Assembly: GCF_019399895.1 (NCBI RefSeq)
Contig: NC_091869.1
Coordinates: 9,052,001-9,116,000 of the forward strand
Origin: Cardiocondyla obscurior
Taxonomy: Eukaryota; Arthropoda; Insecta; Hymenoptera; Formicidae
DNA length: 64,000 nt
Direction of reading: 5' to 3'
In this document: piece after piece, positions 34,401 through 46,164 of the stretch
Position numbering within the stretch: the stretch's first letter is position 1
Layout: each line of letters starts with the position of its first letter
Position numbers and translations under genes: made by a program
Notes under the pieces: generated by a model
The model's input: only the letters and a program-made list of their open reading frames with translations
What the model was told of the DNA's origin: nothing
The model's database searches: none

Positions 34401-37400
34401 ACCGTGGTGACCCTTGACAAACGCGGCCGCGTTTGTTGCCGAGGGGGCCGCGTATAAATTTCGCCGGGTGGCACGCTTCATTTAAGTGCGCCGGACAGCA
34501 GTCGGCATTAAACCCGCCCGCTTGAACTTTAAACTTCATTCGAGATGTTACCGAGAATATAGATGCGTAAGAGATACGTGCTGATCAAAGAAGAAGCTTA
34601 AACGCGAAATCCAATCTCGTACGATTAACATGTTATTTTTACTACGCGCTTGCATTTATAAAAAATCGTTGTCGCGACATGTGAATTTTATTTCAACTTC
34701 CCTTTTGTGCAAGTTGGTAAAATTATTTTATTCGTAGGAGCAAATATTTTTAATTAAATACAGGCGGGTGCTTTTCGGACACTTATTTGCGTGAACTCGA
34801 GTGTATCAAAGTATGCGATAGCACGGATGGAACCATTTGCACTCAGGGTAACAAAAATTCTTTGTACATTTTTATTAAGACGCCTTTAGAATTGTTTAAA
34901 ACGTCAGGAGTAACGCCGATGGGAAAGAGGTACACTCCAATAGAGACGCAGTGCCAAATTAATTCCTGCAAAGCTGACGTCACGCGCATACATGCACGTA
35001 TAGCACGTTTGTACGTATGACGTGCGTGTGCACATATATATGTTGCACACACACCCACACACGTGAGCGCACTAGAATACAGGGCTGATAGTCCTGCAAC
35101 GGCGAAGTACAAGGAACAGCCATCTTTCTCAGAAAGAAATTAAAGTTTTCCCCGAGGTATAGTCTTCTTCTTCGTCTCCCTCCGCCCCCATTCGTCTTTC
35201 TCTCTCTCTCTCTCTCTCTCTTCTCTTCTCGTCGCTATCTTAGCCGGCGAGTCTCGGCGTTAGGGCCGGGAAGGTCGAAGGATACTGCCGTAGGGTGGTT
35301 GTAGGGTGGCACCGGCTAGCCCATTGCTATTGTTTGTGACGCTCCCCGGGGACAGACCTGCCCTTAACAGTGGCATGTGCCGATGACACTGTACCGGGTG
35401 TCCGCGATACTACTCTTGGCTACGTTCTCAATCATTATACTGTTCAAAGAGGAACTCTGCTAATTGCGAACGATCGTTGAATGCAATTATTTAAATAACG
35501 TCTTACAGATTCGCTTATAAAAGTGCCACGATTGAGGCAAAGATATTTTTTTTTTTTCTTTTTTCTTTTTTCTTATTAACGCATTTATATGCCTCCGTCT
35601 ATTTTTAAGCGGAGCATTTTGTGCGACTTGATCGCGTGTATACGCGGACTGGATAGTCACGAATTATGAAAGCTCATTTCACGCGCAGTCATTATGCCAC
35701 GCCAATGGTCAAAATTAGCTTACGGATACGAGCACGCCGACGGTGTCTATTATTTCCGGGCGAATTAGCCGGTTCAAAAGTCAGCGGCGACGCGGCAACT
35801 GCAATTCCATTTTCCAGCGAGAAGGGACCGCACGCTCGCGTTTTATTCCGCCGGCGGTTTCGGTGGTGGCGTCGATGATATCGGGCCGAGACGGCCAATT
35901 AAAAACGTATCAGCCGCCCGGCCGGCCGCTTCAAATTTGAGCACCGGCCGAATTGAAGCTCCTGAAAAAAATACAGCTTTCAATTCGCTATCTTGAACAG
36001 TCGGGTAAAAGCTCGTCTTAATTGCGCAAACATTCCAGATACGTGGATATCGAAATCTTGATAATTCTGTATTATATTTTATTACAACTTCTCACTTTTT
36101 AATGTTAAATTTAGCAGCTGTTGTAACTTTTTATACTTTTTTTTTTTTTAATAAATAGAACAGTTCCAAATATTAAACTAATTACATTACCAGCTATTAA
36201 ATTTTAGTAATTTAAATTATCACCTTTGCAGACTTTAGTAAAAGAGGTCTTAATAAGAAAAACTATAACAATATATAATAAGGCATACACATGATTCACG
36301 CGAAGATAGAATTCAGCATATCTCGTTAATGAAGCAAATATAAATTATAGGGTCAGCTTACCATAATAATTTGCATTGTCACGTGACGCTTTTGCTCTCC
36401 CAATCTAGGGGTCGGCGCTTAATTGGGCTGTCATTATGACGCCTTATGGGACGCAGGACTCGATTTAAATTACGTAAAACGATAACGCGGCGTTAATGAT
36501 AAAACGACGACACGTGGAATCTACAAATTATTATCACTTTTATTTTCTACACAAATTGAATTCAGGACACCACGAAAAGCACCGAAAGTATGACTTTGAA
36601 GACCATTTTTGACCGTTCGCGTTTGCGTTATATTATTCGAAGTTCAAATGTGAAAAACCACTTATTCGAGCGTCGATACGTCGCGGTCGGTATTTTCAAA
36701 GTATTTTTAATATTTTATTTTCGATGTCAGCCACTCGGAAAATACATTCGACGCTCCGTTCAAGTGTCACGCGGCATCTTTTTCCCCCGTTGTCTTCCGG
36801 ACGGGATCCAATTCCAGTGAAATGAGAACCATGGCCGTGAGAGCCACTGGCGCAATCCCGCGGGACCACTGGGAGCAGTGGGAAGCCTCTGTACCCGTGC
36901 TGGGGCTATACCGGGCTACGCCGTGGAGAGGGCGCTCCCCAAGGAGGTAATTACCCTCCCTGCCGCCGCCCGACCACCCACAAGCCATCGCAACTTCAAC
37001 TCCTGCTGGAGTTACATGCTAATACAAAACCAAAACCGGTTCCCAACAGCTTTGCTCGCCGTCCGTCGAATTCCCAAAATTCATATACATACCCGTACGT
37101 GTGTACGTGCACGTACGTGCACGCGTACACACAATCATCGGCGGCCGTGCGCGAGCGCGTGAAAAATGATGCTGGACGTCACGGCGCACAATCGATCCCC
37201 CAGTATTTACGCGTAATATCTGACTGACGGCTCGTTTAATGTGTGTCGCATCGCGCAGAAATTGCGGTTTCTTTTTCTTTCTTTCTTTGTTTTTTTTTTT
37301 TTTTTTTACGACTTAAACTATTGCTTACCGCGAAGAAAATCACGTTGAAAAACCTGCTACAACTCATTAAAAGAATTTCTGTATGCCGCGCAACATTGAG

Positions 37401-38091
37401 GTATCGTAGCGCCTGCATAAGCTTCCGCACACCGGGAGCTGGCGAAAAACGCAAAAATGCATACGCTGCTTTAAACATAAAAGCGCCAGGATTAATTTTG
37501 CATCTAAGGATAATAAAATAATAAATACGTGACAACTGGAAATTAGCGCGTAGCGAATTACACACACTGGCGCTCTCGCGTTTTAACTCCTTTCCTGAAA
37601 AAGAGAACGACAATGATTATTTCCGCAAAAGGAACATTCCCCGTGTATTCCTCCCTTCCCTTTGAATTTTTCCGTGTCCCGTTTCACGTAGAGGGAAGTC
37701 TCTCAAAGTTTGTTTTTTTTCCAGTAAAAAAAAAAAAAACCCTTTTATATTCCATCTGAAATTTTTATTTTATATCTCGTACCGCGGCAAATTCGTTTTT
37801 TAATTGGCAAATTTATTTGTTGCGTTTCGTGCGCGCCAACTGAAACGCCAATGATACAAGAATATTACGATTTTACGTTCGTAGCACGCGTGTCACTCGA
37901 TTCCGTGCGAAATGCCAGGCGTAATGGCTCGATTTAGGTATCGGATGACGATGATATCGGAACGATTTTGGGAACGGAAGAGGCGAACGCGCGGTTTCCC
38001 GTGCAGCTCGCGGTGCAAATTAAATATTCGATGTACAATCTAGGACGCCGCAAAAATTCGCGATTGCGTGCCTAGAAACGAATAGAGAGAA

Positions 38092-38140
<49 letters not shown>

Positions 38141-38648
38141 AAAAAGATAGAAAAGAAGACTCCTTTTTTTTTTTCTCTTTTTTTTCGGCTTGCTCAATGC
38201 ATTTCGGTAACAACGACGAACTGATTACCAACGCGGCGTCCCAAGCGTGCAGCCTTGGAACTCCCAAAAGTCATACTCGTAAAAAAAAGGGACTATTGTG
38301 CACCGCGGACTTCCGGGTTATTTATACGAGTTATCTCGTCCCCGAAGCACCGCGAACCGCGCGCGCCGCTGCGCCGCAGTTGCAGCTGCAATGTTCGCGC
38401 CGTGACTTACGAGCGATGATAATTCCAGCAGCTTGAGTGCCGCGGCTTTTCGTTCCACCGCGGTCTTAACGTTTTATTCCGCCGCGGTTCCTCGGTATCG
38501 CCTTATCAGGGAGAACTCGCGTTGCAGGGTCTGCGCGAAACAGGAATTAACCAAGGATTGCGACTCCTAAGTGTCTTTAGGAGATTCAGTTGTTGATCCC
38601 GACGCGATATTACTGCGACTATATTTCGCACTGAGAAAAATACGCCCT

Positions 38649-38683
<35 letters not shown>

Positions 38684-39725
38684 GTTTCATATTTCCCATA
38701 AATATATGATTTTTCTATTTAAATAGTTAAGGGATACTCGGGGAACGAGATTAATGTACGGAAAATTTAAGACGCCGCAAATATATTCCGTCGTCGCGTA
38801 ATAAAAAGACGCGGCAAACTACATAAACTGACGAGTCCACCTCGCTACGGGTATCATCGCCAATATCGTGAAGACGTGCGATGGAATTTTTTTTTCTTGT
38901 CGCATCGAGACGGACCGTAAAGTTCGATTATCGATGCGAACCAGCGCGCGTTGGCCGCCGCGGTTGTTTCCCGCAAAGTTGTGCTTAAAGTCGCGCGTAT
39001 TCCGATGGGAAATTTGAATTTTGGCCGGTCTTCCGGCCACATACGGACTGTGTGCTTGTGTACGAGCTCGAGCCCGAGCGCGCGGATATGTCGGTCCAAG
39101 GCGGTTCGGTCTCCTATGCGCAGGAATGGGCTGTGGGAGCCAATATCACCGGGGTATGGCTCCCGTGGGATCACCGCGCGCCGCTCTTTTCCACCCTTTC
39201 CCGTATTATTCGCGTCCGCGCGCAAGCGGCATCATCTGCGGCGCAGGCATAGGCCGCGGCGCGGCGTATCTCCGAGCTCGTTCCGCTCGATCGCCTGAAA
39301 TCCCATGAAATTTCAATGCGGAATCCCTATTAAGGGCCTGGCCGGGTCGCCGCCGCGCGGATCTCGGCATTGGGCTAGACGGGTCTTGCGATATGCAGCG
39401 AGAATGATGTAATCGCCCGCAAAGACACCCCCGTCAAATCCGAAGCTTAATTCTTAAAGCGAGCTCTTGGAGATTGAAATTTGCCCAGTCTCGTAGAAAG
39501 AGCGCGCCGTTCGTATCTCGAATAGGAACTATCTGCGAAAAAAAATTCTTCTTATTATTAATTTATTATTTTATTAATTTATTGTTAGCTTATTATTAAT
39601 TTATATATTAACAATTTTAGACTTTGTACTAATCGGGTTTTCTGTTGTTTCAGATTATCTGCAGGACGGCGGATCGACTTCTGTCCAGGGCCCGGATCTA
39701 GAAAATCAAAATAGTCTCGACAGCG
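19414..39725 (+). CDS. Oaz: N-terminal exons of a ZNF423/ZNF521 (Oaz) homologue, partial
   Basis: Supported exons: 19414-19453, 27034-27114, 27473-27535, 39654-39725, giving 85 complete residues. The first 13 residues, MSRRKQAKPRSLK, match the start of vertebrate ZNF521 as I remember it and differ little from ZNF423. MSRRKQxxP is the motif by which FOG, SALL and ZNF521-type repressors recruit NuRD. An acidic linker follows (DEEWDDDNE, a run DDEEEEEEEE at 42-51, then DYLQDGG...LENQNSLDS), as in the vertebrate proteins before finger 1. No C2H2 finger is present; they must lie past 64000. Every junction is phase 1. Expected product: a nuclear multi-zinc-finger regulator. SALL or FOG are less likely because residues 8-13 fit ZNF521 best. 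Confidence 0.82.
20957..20966. promoter_or_regulatory. Near-consensus EBF site GCCCGCGGGA
   Basis: Nine of ten positions of TCCCNNGGGA, 12 bp before the perfect site at 20979. Confidence 0.4.
20979..20988. promoter_or_regulatory. EBF/Collier-type site TCCCTGGGGA
   Basis: Perfect TCCCNNGGGA with the extended AAT flank of the EBF consensus. It overlaps GGGGAATCCCC (20984-20994), a kB/Dorsal-like palindrome. Confidence 0.55.
24561..24570. promoter_or_regulatory. EBF/Collier-type site TCCCTTGGGA
   Basis: Perfect palindrome in the GC-rich island of intron 1. A second near match, CCCCTCGGGA, follows at 24607-24616. Confidence 0.55.
24669..24760. repeat. CAG/CGG and TGCC microsatellites
   Basis: (CAG)6 grading into CGG units at 24669-24705, then CTGCC/TGCC units at 24727-24760, about 100 bp from the EBF-type site at 24561. 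The antisense reading gives a poly-Ala ORF that I do not accept as a gene. Confidence 0.8.
27034..27114 (+). CDS. Oaz: Coding exon 2, acidic linker
   Basis: 81 nt between ctctgtgcag and gtgagt, phase 1 to phase 1. Joined to exon 1 it gives R14 followed by DEEWDDDNEQNVLEAAEQNN and a short tail to K40. Confidence 0.82.
27473..27535 (+). CDS. Oaz: Coding exon 3, poly-acidic
   Basis: 63 nt between atatgtttcag and gtaaga, phase 1 to phase 1. It encodes Q, two Asp and eight Glu, then LQRAFSRQSE. Glu codons alternate GAG and GAA, so it is not a simple uninterrupted repeat. Confidence 0.82.
27985..27994. promoter_or_regulatory. Near-consensus EBF site TCCCTTGGGG
   Basis: Nine of ten positions, followed by AAT as in the extended consensus, 450 bp after coding exon 3. 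Confidence 0.4.
28896..28905. promoter_or_regulatory. EBF/Collier-type site TCCCACGGGA
   Basis: Perfect palindrome. A 9/10 match, TCCCGCAGGA, lies 22 bp upstream at 28874-28883. Confidence 0.55.
30937..30946. promoter_or_regulatory. EBF/Collier-type site TCCCGAGGGA
   Basis: Perfect palindrome fused on its left to GGGGAATCCC (30931-30940), the same arrangement of half-sites as at 20979-20994. An NRF1-like TGCGCATGCG lies about 20 bp downstream. Confidence 0.55.
31075..31084. promoter_or_regulatory. EBF/Collier-type site TCCCTCGGGA
   Basis: Perfect palindrome within CCAAGTCCCTCGGGACCTGG, 129 bp after the previous site. Confidence 0.55.
31230..31502. repeat. Two diverged copies of a 60-bp block, 210 bp apart
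   Basis: 31230-31290 and 31441-31502 share a TTTTTACGTT/GTTTTACGTC part, CTTATNTTCCCGAT, and CACTAATAAA/CCACTAATAAA in the same order and spacing. Confidence 0.6.
32067..32076. promoter_or_regulatory. EBF/Collier-type site TCCCTCGGGA
   Basis: Perfect palindrome with the same core and ACC flank as 31075. A 9/10 match, TCCCAGGTGA, is at 32022-32031, and an extra CCAAGTCCCTC lies just downstream. Confidence 0.55.
33643..33664. promoter_or_regulatory. GGGTGC plus CCCGAGGG element
   Basis: GGGTGC, the half-site reported for Roaz/ZNF423, at 33643-33648, with an EBF-like ACCCGAGGGC (8/10) at 33655-33664. Confidence 0.3.
34238..34247. promoter_or_regulatory. Near-consensus EBF site GCCCACGGGA
   Basis: Nine of ten positions, in a CpG-rich island of intron 3. 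Confidence 0.4.
34764..34847 (+). CDS. Possible Cys-rich cassette exon
   Basis: 84 nt between taaatacag and gtaaca, open in phase 1 at both ends. It would insert 28 residues between exons 3 and 4: GCFSDTYLRELECIKVCDST then DGTICTQ, with four Cys. Phase and length (a multiple of three) fit the other exons exactly. Against it: the acceptor is A/T-rich with few C, the donor GTAACA is weak, and vertebrate homologues have nothing similar that I recall. In 12 kb of intron such a match could be chance. Confidence 0.3.
35199..35220. repeat. (TC)n microsatellite
   Basis: Uninterrupted CT dinucleotides, about eleven units; the minus strand reads GAGAG, the GAGA-factor core. Confidence 0.85.
35343..35352. 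promoter_or_regulatory. EBF/Collier-type site TCCCCGGGGA
   Basis: Perfect ten-base palindrome, including the spacer, 120 bp after the (TC)n tract. Confidence 0.55.
36856..36865. promoter_or_regulatory. EBF/Collier-type site TCCCGCGGGA
   Basis: Perfect ten-base palindrome with the AAT flank upstream and ACC downstream. A 9/10 match, TCCCCAAGGA, is at 36936-36945. Confidence 0.55.
38097..38145. repeat. (GA)n microsatellite and poly(A)
   Basis: About twenty GA units followed directly by an A run. Confidence 0.9.
38653..38680. repeat. (TC)n microsatellite
   Basis: About fourteen TC units. Confidence 0.9.
39161..39170. promoter_or_regulatory. EBF/Collier-type site TCCCGTGGGA
   Basis: Perfect palindrome about 480 bp before coding exon 4, in a CpG-rich island. 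Confidence 0.55.
39654..39725 (+). CDS. Oaz: Coding exon 4, pre-finger linker
   Basis: 72 nt between a strong acceptor (ttctgttgtttcag) and a perfect donor (gtgagt), phase 1 to phase 1. It encodes DYLQDGGSTSVQGPDLENQN followed by SLDS. The first zinc-finger exon is expected next but is not in the window. Confidence 0.83.
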
Positions 39726-41139
39726 GTGAGTAACATTTATTATTAAGCTTGTTAAACAGTTGATGGAATGTGCGACTTTTTTAAAATAATTTATTTAAGA
39801 TGTAATTAGGATATTTATTTCAATTGAAACATTCAGCTTTAATTGTCTTTGCGTTTTAAAAAGATTGACTCGCGTTTAGGGTCGCGTAGATCTAAATAAA
39901 GACGATGTTCGGCGATCCGTAGATCCTAATAGGCGTTTTATCATGCGATAAAAAGGGGTTGCTACCCTTCGCGTTGGAGATTGCTCGTTTTGACTGGCAG
40001 GAAATTCGTAAGGTGGATAAGGTTCTCAAATAGTGGGTTCGAGGTGAAAGGATTTAGGAAGACTTTGCTAGAAACTTTGAATTACAGCATTCGAACGAGG
40101 TCTCGAACAGAAGAGGTTCCCGGTTCGATGTCGAAGGGATAAGTACAAAGTAGAATTGACCTCAGAGGGAAACCGTCGCTTTTATGCTCGAAGGGCCTGA
40201 GAGTTGCTTCGAAACAACGTCGATGCATTTAGGTCGAAGTGTTTTCAATATATTCAATTCTCTTTGCGAATATTTCAACTAACATAAGATCGAAAGCTCC
40301 GACTCAACGGCGGCTTGACCCATTTTTACAACGATTTCTGAAAGTCAATGCAAATTTAATTTTCACTTGAGTAATCGAAAATATGCTTATTAAAATATTT
40401 TATTAATTGTTTCGCGCATACACGTATTTTCTATCGATGGAAAACGTAAATGACGCGATAATGCAAAATTTTGAATAGGGGAAACCACATTTTCCCACAG
40501 CTTAGCGACGAATAGGTAATGCTTTCACCTACCTTCTCGGTGCGTGAGTCACGGACACAATGGTTTCCATGCATTCGACATATGCTCTCTGTAATTCGAT
40601 TACCTTGTAACAGCCAAAGCTTTGGTAAGGGATGGTGGGATTGAGCCGACTTAAGTTGACTAATCTCTCGTCGGTTCCATGGCACGGGTAGACTACTTCG
40701 GTAGATAAATCCGTGAGACGCTATGCGAGGCCAATTATTATTAACAAGTACCACGTTTCTTTTTTTTTTCTTTTTTAATTATTTTTTAAGAAAATTTCCG
40801 AATTAAAATACGCACGTATTTCCGGCTTAAAAAATTTACGTGAAAAATAAGCTGAAATTTGAATACTTTTATAATAAAAAATAATTTTTTTTTATACAAC
40901 ACACATAATGATATAAAAATAATTTTACGGACGCGAGACTTGTCGACCGGCTGACCCAACCGCTCGGTTCCCCGATGACTACGCAATAATTGGGAGATTA
41001 CCGCTTTCCTAATGGTTAACGGAGTTTCCGCGAATTCGACATACGCTTATGTACGCGGTGATTCGATTAGCACGGAGTAACAGAGGGATTGAGCTCGAGT
41101 TTGAGACGAACTAGCGAGGTTGCCCGGCCCTGCTCGGGC

Positions 41140-41226
41140 TTGGCGAAAGGGAGGTCGCCAAAGGGGGTTGGGGGTCGGCTTGGCCAGCTCGGCCAGCTTG
41201 GCCGACGGCTAGCCAGCTAGCTAACG
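41140..41226. repeat. Degenerate short tandem repeat (ttGGCCAGC)
   Basis: Successive units of the kind CTTGGCCAGC, TCGGCCAGC, TTGGCCGAC and TAGCCAGC, ending in CTAGCTA. Confidence 0.55.
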
Positions 41227-42246
41227 CACTCCTGGGAAGACGTAAATGTGTCCCTTTAGTGCCAGCTTCCGTTCTGCGATACGTCCACCAAAGGGCTCGA
41301 CTGCCTCCTCTTTCTCTCTCCATCTCTCTTCGCTGGCTCTTTGTACCTATCTCCCATTCTCTATCTCTCTGTGGCGTCAAGCATGTTTCAAGATCTATTG
41401 ACGCACCAGCGTTCGTTTCGCCGTGGAATTTGTGCGATCGTTCGTTTCCTCGATACTGATCGAAGCGTCGCGACTCTCGCTGAGAAACTTTACGTGAAAG
41501 AAGCTTTTTAATTCGAAACATATTAATGAAAAGAAATAAAAAATGCGTACGCGATTGCAAGGTATTATTTGAGAATTTTAGACACGAGCGATTTATATAA
41601 TTTGCGCCTAATTATTATTCACGTCTGATCGACGGTGTCTGTAAGAACGGCAATTTGTCTGTAAGAAGCCAAGTGACGTGCAGCGTTCGTTTCTTTTCGA
41701 CGTTTATCGCGTGGTAACAAATAGATATACTAATTTAACAAGCTATGCACAAGTTTAACGGCAAATTGAACGTAAGCGGTGCACAAAGTAAGCCTCGCAA
41801 ATTGCTGCGGCCGCGGCATTTTCTTTTTCTCCTTCGCCGTGCTTTCTCCTGCGCCAGGTTTAAATCGGGATAAATTCGTATAGCACACAAAGGGAATGTA
41901 TAGTAGACGTTGCTATGTGCAGTATGAAAGGACTAGATTTAACGGCGGTTACTAGACGCTGCCGCTCGTACGGGTGGCAGTAGTAGTTTGTACTTACAGA
42001 TGCGCAAGCCGAGCTCGTCGGACTAGCAAACACTTAATTAACCCTTCAAGTTCGCTTTCGAGCATCTTTCAGGCTGTCTCTTTCTCTCACAGCGTCTCGA
42101 CTACATCTGACATGAAAATAGGGCCCCGCCGAGAACAGTAACGTCCGCCAAAATTTATTAAGAATTACTAGTTTACAGAAATTGCTGGATATGCACGAAA
42201 AAAAAAATAAGAATGGTAGCGTCTCGCGATAGATTGAAAGCCAAAT

Positions 42247-42266
42247 AAAAAAAAAAAAAAAAAAAG
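42247..42266. repeat. Poly(A) tract
   Basis: Run of about 19 A in intron 4. Confidence 0.8.
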
Positions 42267-42749
42267 ATAGTCTTACAAAGTCGAAGCACGCTCGAGGATT
42301 GCCTAGAATTAAAACGAAGTCGTTTTCAACCCTTTGCAACCGCACTTCTAAGGGCGGCTTATCACCGCGAGAAGAAAGAGGAAAAGCGTGAGAGTAGCTC
42401 GGCATCTGTAAGAGCCCGTCGTGGACAAGTTTGGGCTTTCCGTCCCGGCGGGCATTCTCGGATTCGCAGAGATCCCAATCTCTTAGGCGGGCCGCATCTC
42501 TTTTCGGTTCCAGTCAGTCAGTCACTCGATCCCACCTTATTCCACCCTTCTTCTACACCCATCTTCGTGGGCCACCCTCCCCCGCCCTTCCACCCTCTAT
42601 GCTCTGGAGACCCATTGCAACTTTAAGCGCCTCGCATTACGGGCGTTCGACTCGCTTCTCTCGTTTCGGGCTTTGCCCGAGGCTCGCCCCCTCTTTCTTT
42701 CTCGTGTGCTCTTAATTTAGCCATCTACAACCCTCCCCCGGTCCGCGAC

Positions 42750-42759
42750 TCCCGCGGGC
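42750..42759. promoter_or_regulatory. Near-consensus EBF site TCCCGCGGGC
   Basis: Nine of ten positions in a C-rich island of intron 4. Confidence 0.35.
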
Positions 42760-45700
42760 TCTTCGAATTCATTTCAGATGTTTATCTTAGGCGGAAAGAG
42801 AATCGGATTCGAAAACGGATTAAGCTAGGACGATCGCGCGAGTTACGTTCGTTCAGATCGAGGTCCTGTCTCAAATCACAGCCGGTTTGTGCGTAATATT
42901 AGGGTACTTTAAACAAATGGGATTTCGACATTTGAATAGAAATGAATGATGGATGCAAGTAGAAAAATATAGTTGCGGGCAGATACGTTCCGTCAGTAAA
43001 ATGCTCGATACGTGTATACGTATGTTATTAATGGTAATAATATCGCTGTAATGTGTGTAATCAATGTTGCTCAAATTGAGCTGGATATTATTTTAATAAC
43101 AGCGCCCGGGCAAATAATTGCGATTTTACTTGTTTCGTTAACTGATCAATTATTGAAAGTTTGAAATGAGATAAATAATTAATAATTCACGAGTAAATGA
43201 ATTACACAACGAATCGATTAATGGAACTGCATACTTTAAATTGCAATTAGTCAATCGTAATTAATTCGTAATCAGTCAATGGAGTCCTTTTCAATCATGC
43301 GGGATTTTCGAGCGGTAGGACTACGCGTAACGCGAATGAATATCATAATTTCTCACACGTTTTCGCATTAATCGAGAGCTGCGTTTTAGATTGCGTGCAC
43401 CAAACGCAGATTGCAGCTACCTCAGTTGATACGCTGAAAATTTTACGCATGTCCGTCTTTGAATCCCAAACGAGCCCCGAGGCTCATCGTTCATTATTTG
43501 ACGAGAGCGTAGTCTATCTTCGCCGCGGCGTCTTAAAAAAAAAATTAAAACAAATTATGAGATCGCCGAATGGATCGCCAAGTGAGGCCAAAATATAGCA
43601 AGCGTTTAATTATTACCGGTAGCGGTTTAAACGTCCCGTCGTGACTCGCTGTCATTCGAAAACGTATGAGAGTAACAAGGCGACGAAGTCGACGTGTGTG
43701 TAGCCGCGCACCTTGCCGAAACCGCGGCACGGTGCCTTTAATTGACAGCGTCGCAGGGTGGAAATTGTGTCAGTCGCGCGGGCGCGAACGGATGTGATAT
43801 CGATCGAAGCGCATCGCGCGCGGCGATGATCGCGCCGGTTAATTTCGTCCGCAGACGAGATTCGTTGCCTGTCCGCCGGCGTGATGCCCGCTGGTCGGTG
43901 CGACGGTTCGGTAATTAGCACGGACGGACGTGGACACGGACGGGCACTTTAAATGTCCGCCTCCACGGGCAACGCCGCGTCGGCTTAACTCACTTATTAT
44001 TTAATAAACTTCGGAAGTTTCACAGGCGCGCGTACACAGCCGCGCCGACAATCGGCCGAATCTCAAATGCAACCTGGGTCGTCGCCCCCGACGCGGCGCA
44101 TCATATTTAAATGGTTCGTTTATACGCGTCCTCCCTTTTTTTTTTTTTTCTTTTTTTATTATCCAGAGTATTCGCGATCTCCTTAACATCGGTTTGTTTT
44201 ATTCATTTTAAAAGAAAACTTTTACGAGCTGCAAAAGTTGCGCTTGCATCATAGTTATAAACCTTGCAGGCATCTGCAAAAAAAAGAAGAAGAAAATTAT
44301 TTATCTTGACAGATGAATATTCGCGTTTGACGTTGAGAAACGTTGTTCTTCTTTTGAAAAGACTTTTCGAGGCGAAGTAGACATTTCGTAAAAATATAAT
44401 TAAAATGTATAATATTAAAATTTGATAGCAATTATTTCTATGGGCTGCAACTCGCAGTTTTGACATTTTTGAATATTGCGTTCGTTTATTCGTCTTTCAT
44501 GTGTTAATTATTATTTCTATAATTATTTCTGAATAACATAACAGTTATCTCTAGATTTTTTAACTTTTATCGACTGGCGGTAGAATCGATTCTTCTTTGA
44601 AGTGTAGTACACTACCGCTGTAGCGTTACTTGTCCAACGAACACGCTTTTCAGAAATGTATAAAATAAAAGATAAAATTTATATTATTTTTTTACACACA
44701 TATTGCTAGAAAGAAAAAAAAAAGAAACGCTAAAAATAATTTTTTATCCTTAACAGATATCTGCGAAATACTTTCTTATTATTTATTATTTTATTTGCGA
44801 TAATAACTTTATAATATAAAATTTTATTTTGTTATAAAAAAAGTAATTAAAATTTAAAACAAAGTAACAGTGAAAAGAAAAAAAAAGAAAATCAGACTGT
44901 CAATGCTTCTCATCGAATCCTTCGTTCGCACTTGGTCGTTCCGAAAAGAAAGGGTCATTAGGCACGCTCATTACATCTCTTACAGAATTAACACTCGTGC
45001 TTCACGCCCCCTTCCTTCCGCTCCGCGACCTTCGAACGTTCATAGCTTCCGCGTTTGATGCTAATAAAATAATAAATGCACGTTGTAGAGAAGAGGAAAA
45101 GGTGTTGAGAGGATTCGGAAAGGCGAAAAGAGGCGACGACGCACATTTTGCACCTGCTGGGTGGAAGACCCGACGCCCTCTTTTACTTCTTCTCTTCTTT
45201 TACTTCCTCTTTTCTCCTCTTTTACATCTCGCTCGCCTTCCTTTCCCCACCAGGCCCGCCTTTTACACCCCCTTACAATGCCTCGGCGTGCATTACATAC
45301 AACTCGGTTATTTCTCCAGGGAGTTTTCTCACGTGAATGCCGCGAGAGCACGCACATTTACTCGCGCGTGTGTGCGACCGTGCTCACGCACACCGATCCG
45401 CGCGGGAACTTGGCCCCTCTTCCCCTCCCCAAAGGGGCAGAAAAGGGAACCTGCGAGAATCTCACGCAGAAATTTCGTTTGCTACCGCCGGATTAGCTTT
45501 TGGGAATTATTAATTTTCGAGGGTAGCCGCGAATGCCTCCCTGTCAGAAATGAGCGATAAAAAAAGGAAAAGATTAATGAAGTAACGCGAGCGCACCGGC
45601 GCAAATTATCTGATATCATCGCGGGTTAGCGCCGGTACTCGAAACGCGCTCGACAAATTGTAAAAGTGTCACACTCTGCGATAAAATAATAGAAGACGAG

Positions 45701-46154
45701 AATAGAATAGAAATGTGGTGAAGAATGTGTTCAGTTTTTTTATTATTATTATTTTTTTAATTGTATTTGTTATTACGCAATCTCAAAATCAAGTTCTCTT
45801 CTTGAGTCTAGAAAAATTTTTTTTTTAATCTTTAATTATACCGCGACATTATACCCTATCTCATGCATATATTCCATGTGTAGCGCCCTGTTTAATCTAA
45901 ATTCCATTATTCTTCGGCAGCGATGTATCGATATTTCTCATTCGAATCTCGCTGCGGAGGCGACCCTACGTGGGCGACCCATGTAGAATCCATGTTATCG
46001 GGAATGTGTTGGCGATGGTTCCTTACGATAGAACAAGGATGACAAGGATGGCAAGCGGCGGCTGCAGAGCAGTGTAGCGATCCCCTTGCCTCTCTTTTTG
46101 TTCACTTCTTTAAACACACACGCGCGAGCGCTCACGTACACACACCCGCACGAC

Positions 46155-46164
46155 ACCCGCGGGA
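46155..46164. promoter_or_regulatory. Near-consensus EBF site ACCCGCGGGA
   Basis: Nine of ten positions, followed by ATTT so that GGGAAT of the extended consensus is present. Confidence 0.4.

Larger units (their letters stand above)
27536..39653. other. Intron 3 of the Oaz-like gene
   Basis: 12.1 kb with repeated CpG-rich islands (about 28.8, 30.8-31.1, 32.0-32.5, 34.2-34.5, 35.2-35.4, 36.8-37.0 and 39.0-39.4 kb) separated by AT-rich DNA. Seven perfect EBF-type palindromes lie in these islands. Apart from the candidate exon at 34764 I see no coding sequence. Confidence 0.6.

Noticed and set aside
34787..35020. 77-codon ORF reading through the candidate Cys-rich exon
   Set aside because: The part after the putative donor at 34847 is less protein-like (Lys/Ile/Phe then repeats) and has no acceptor of its own; only 34764-34847 is worth testing as an exon.
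43390..43598. Acceptor-like ttttag followed by 69 open codons in a phase that fits Oaz exon 4
   Set aside because: The peptide ends in poly-Lys and has no zinc finger or similarity; with this much intron, one such open run is expected by chance.
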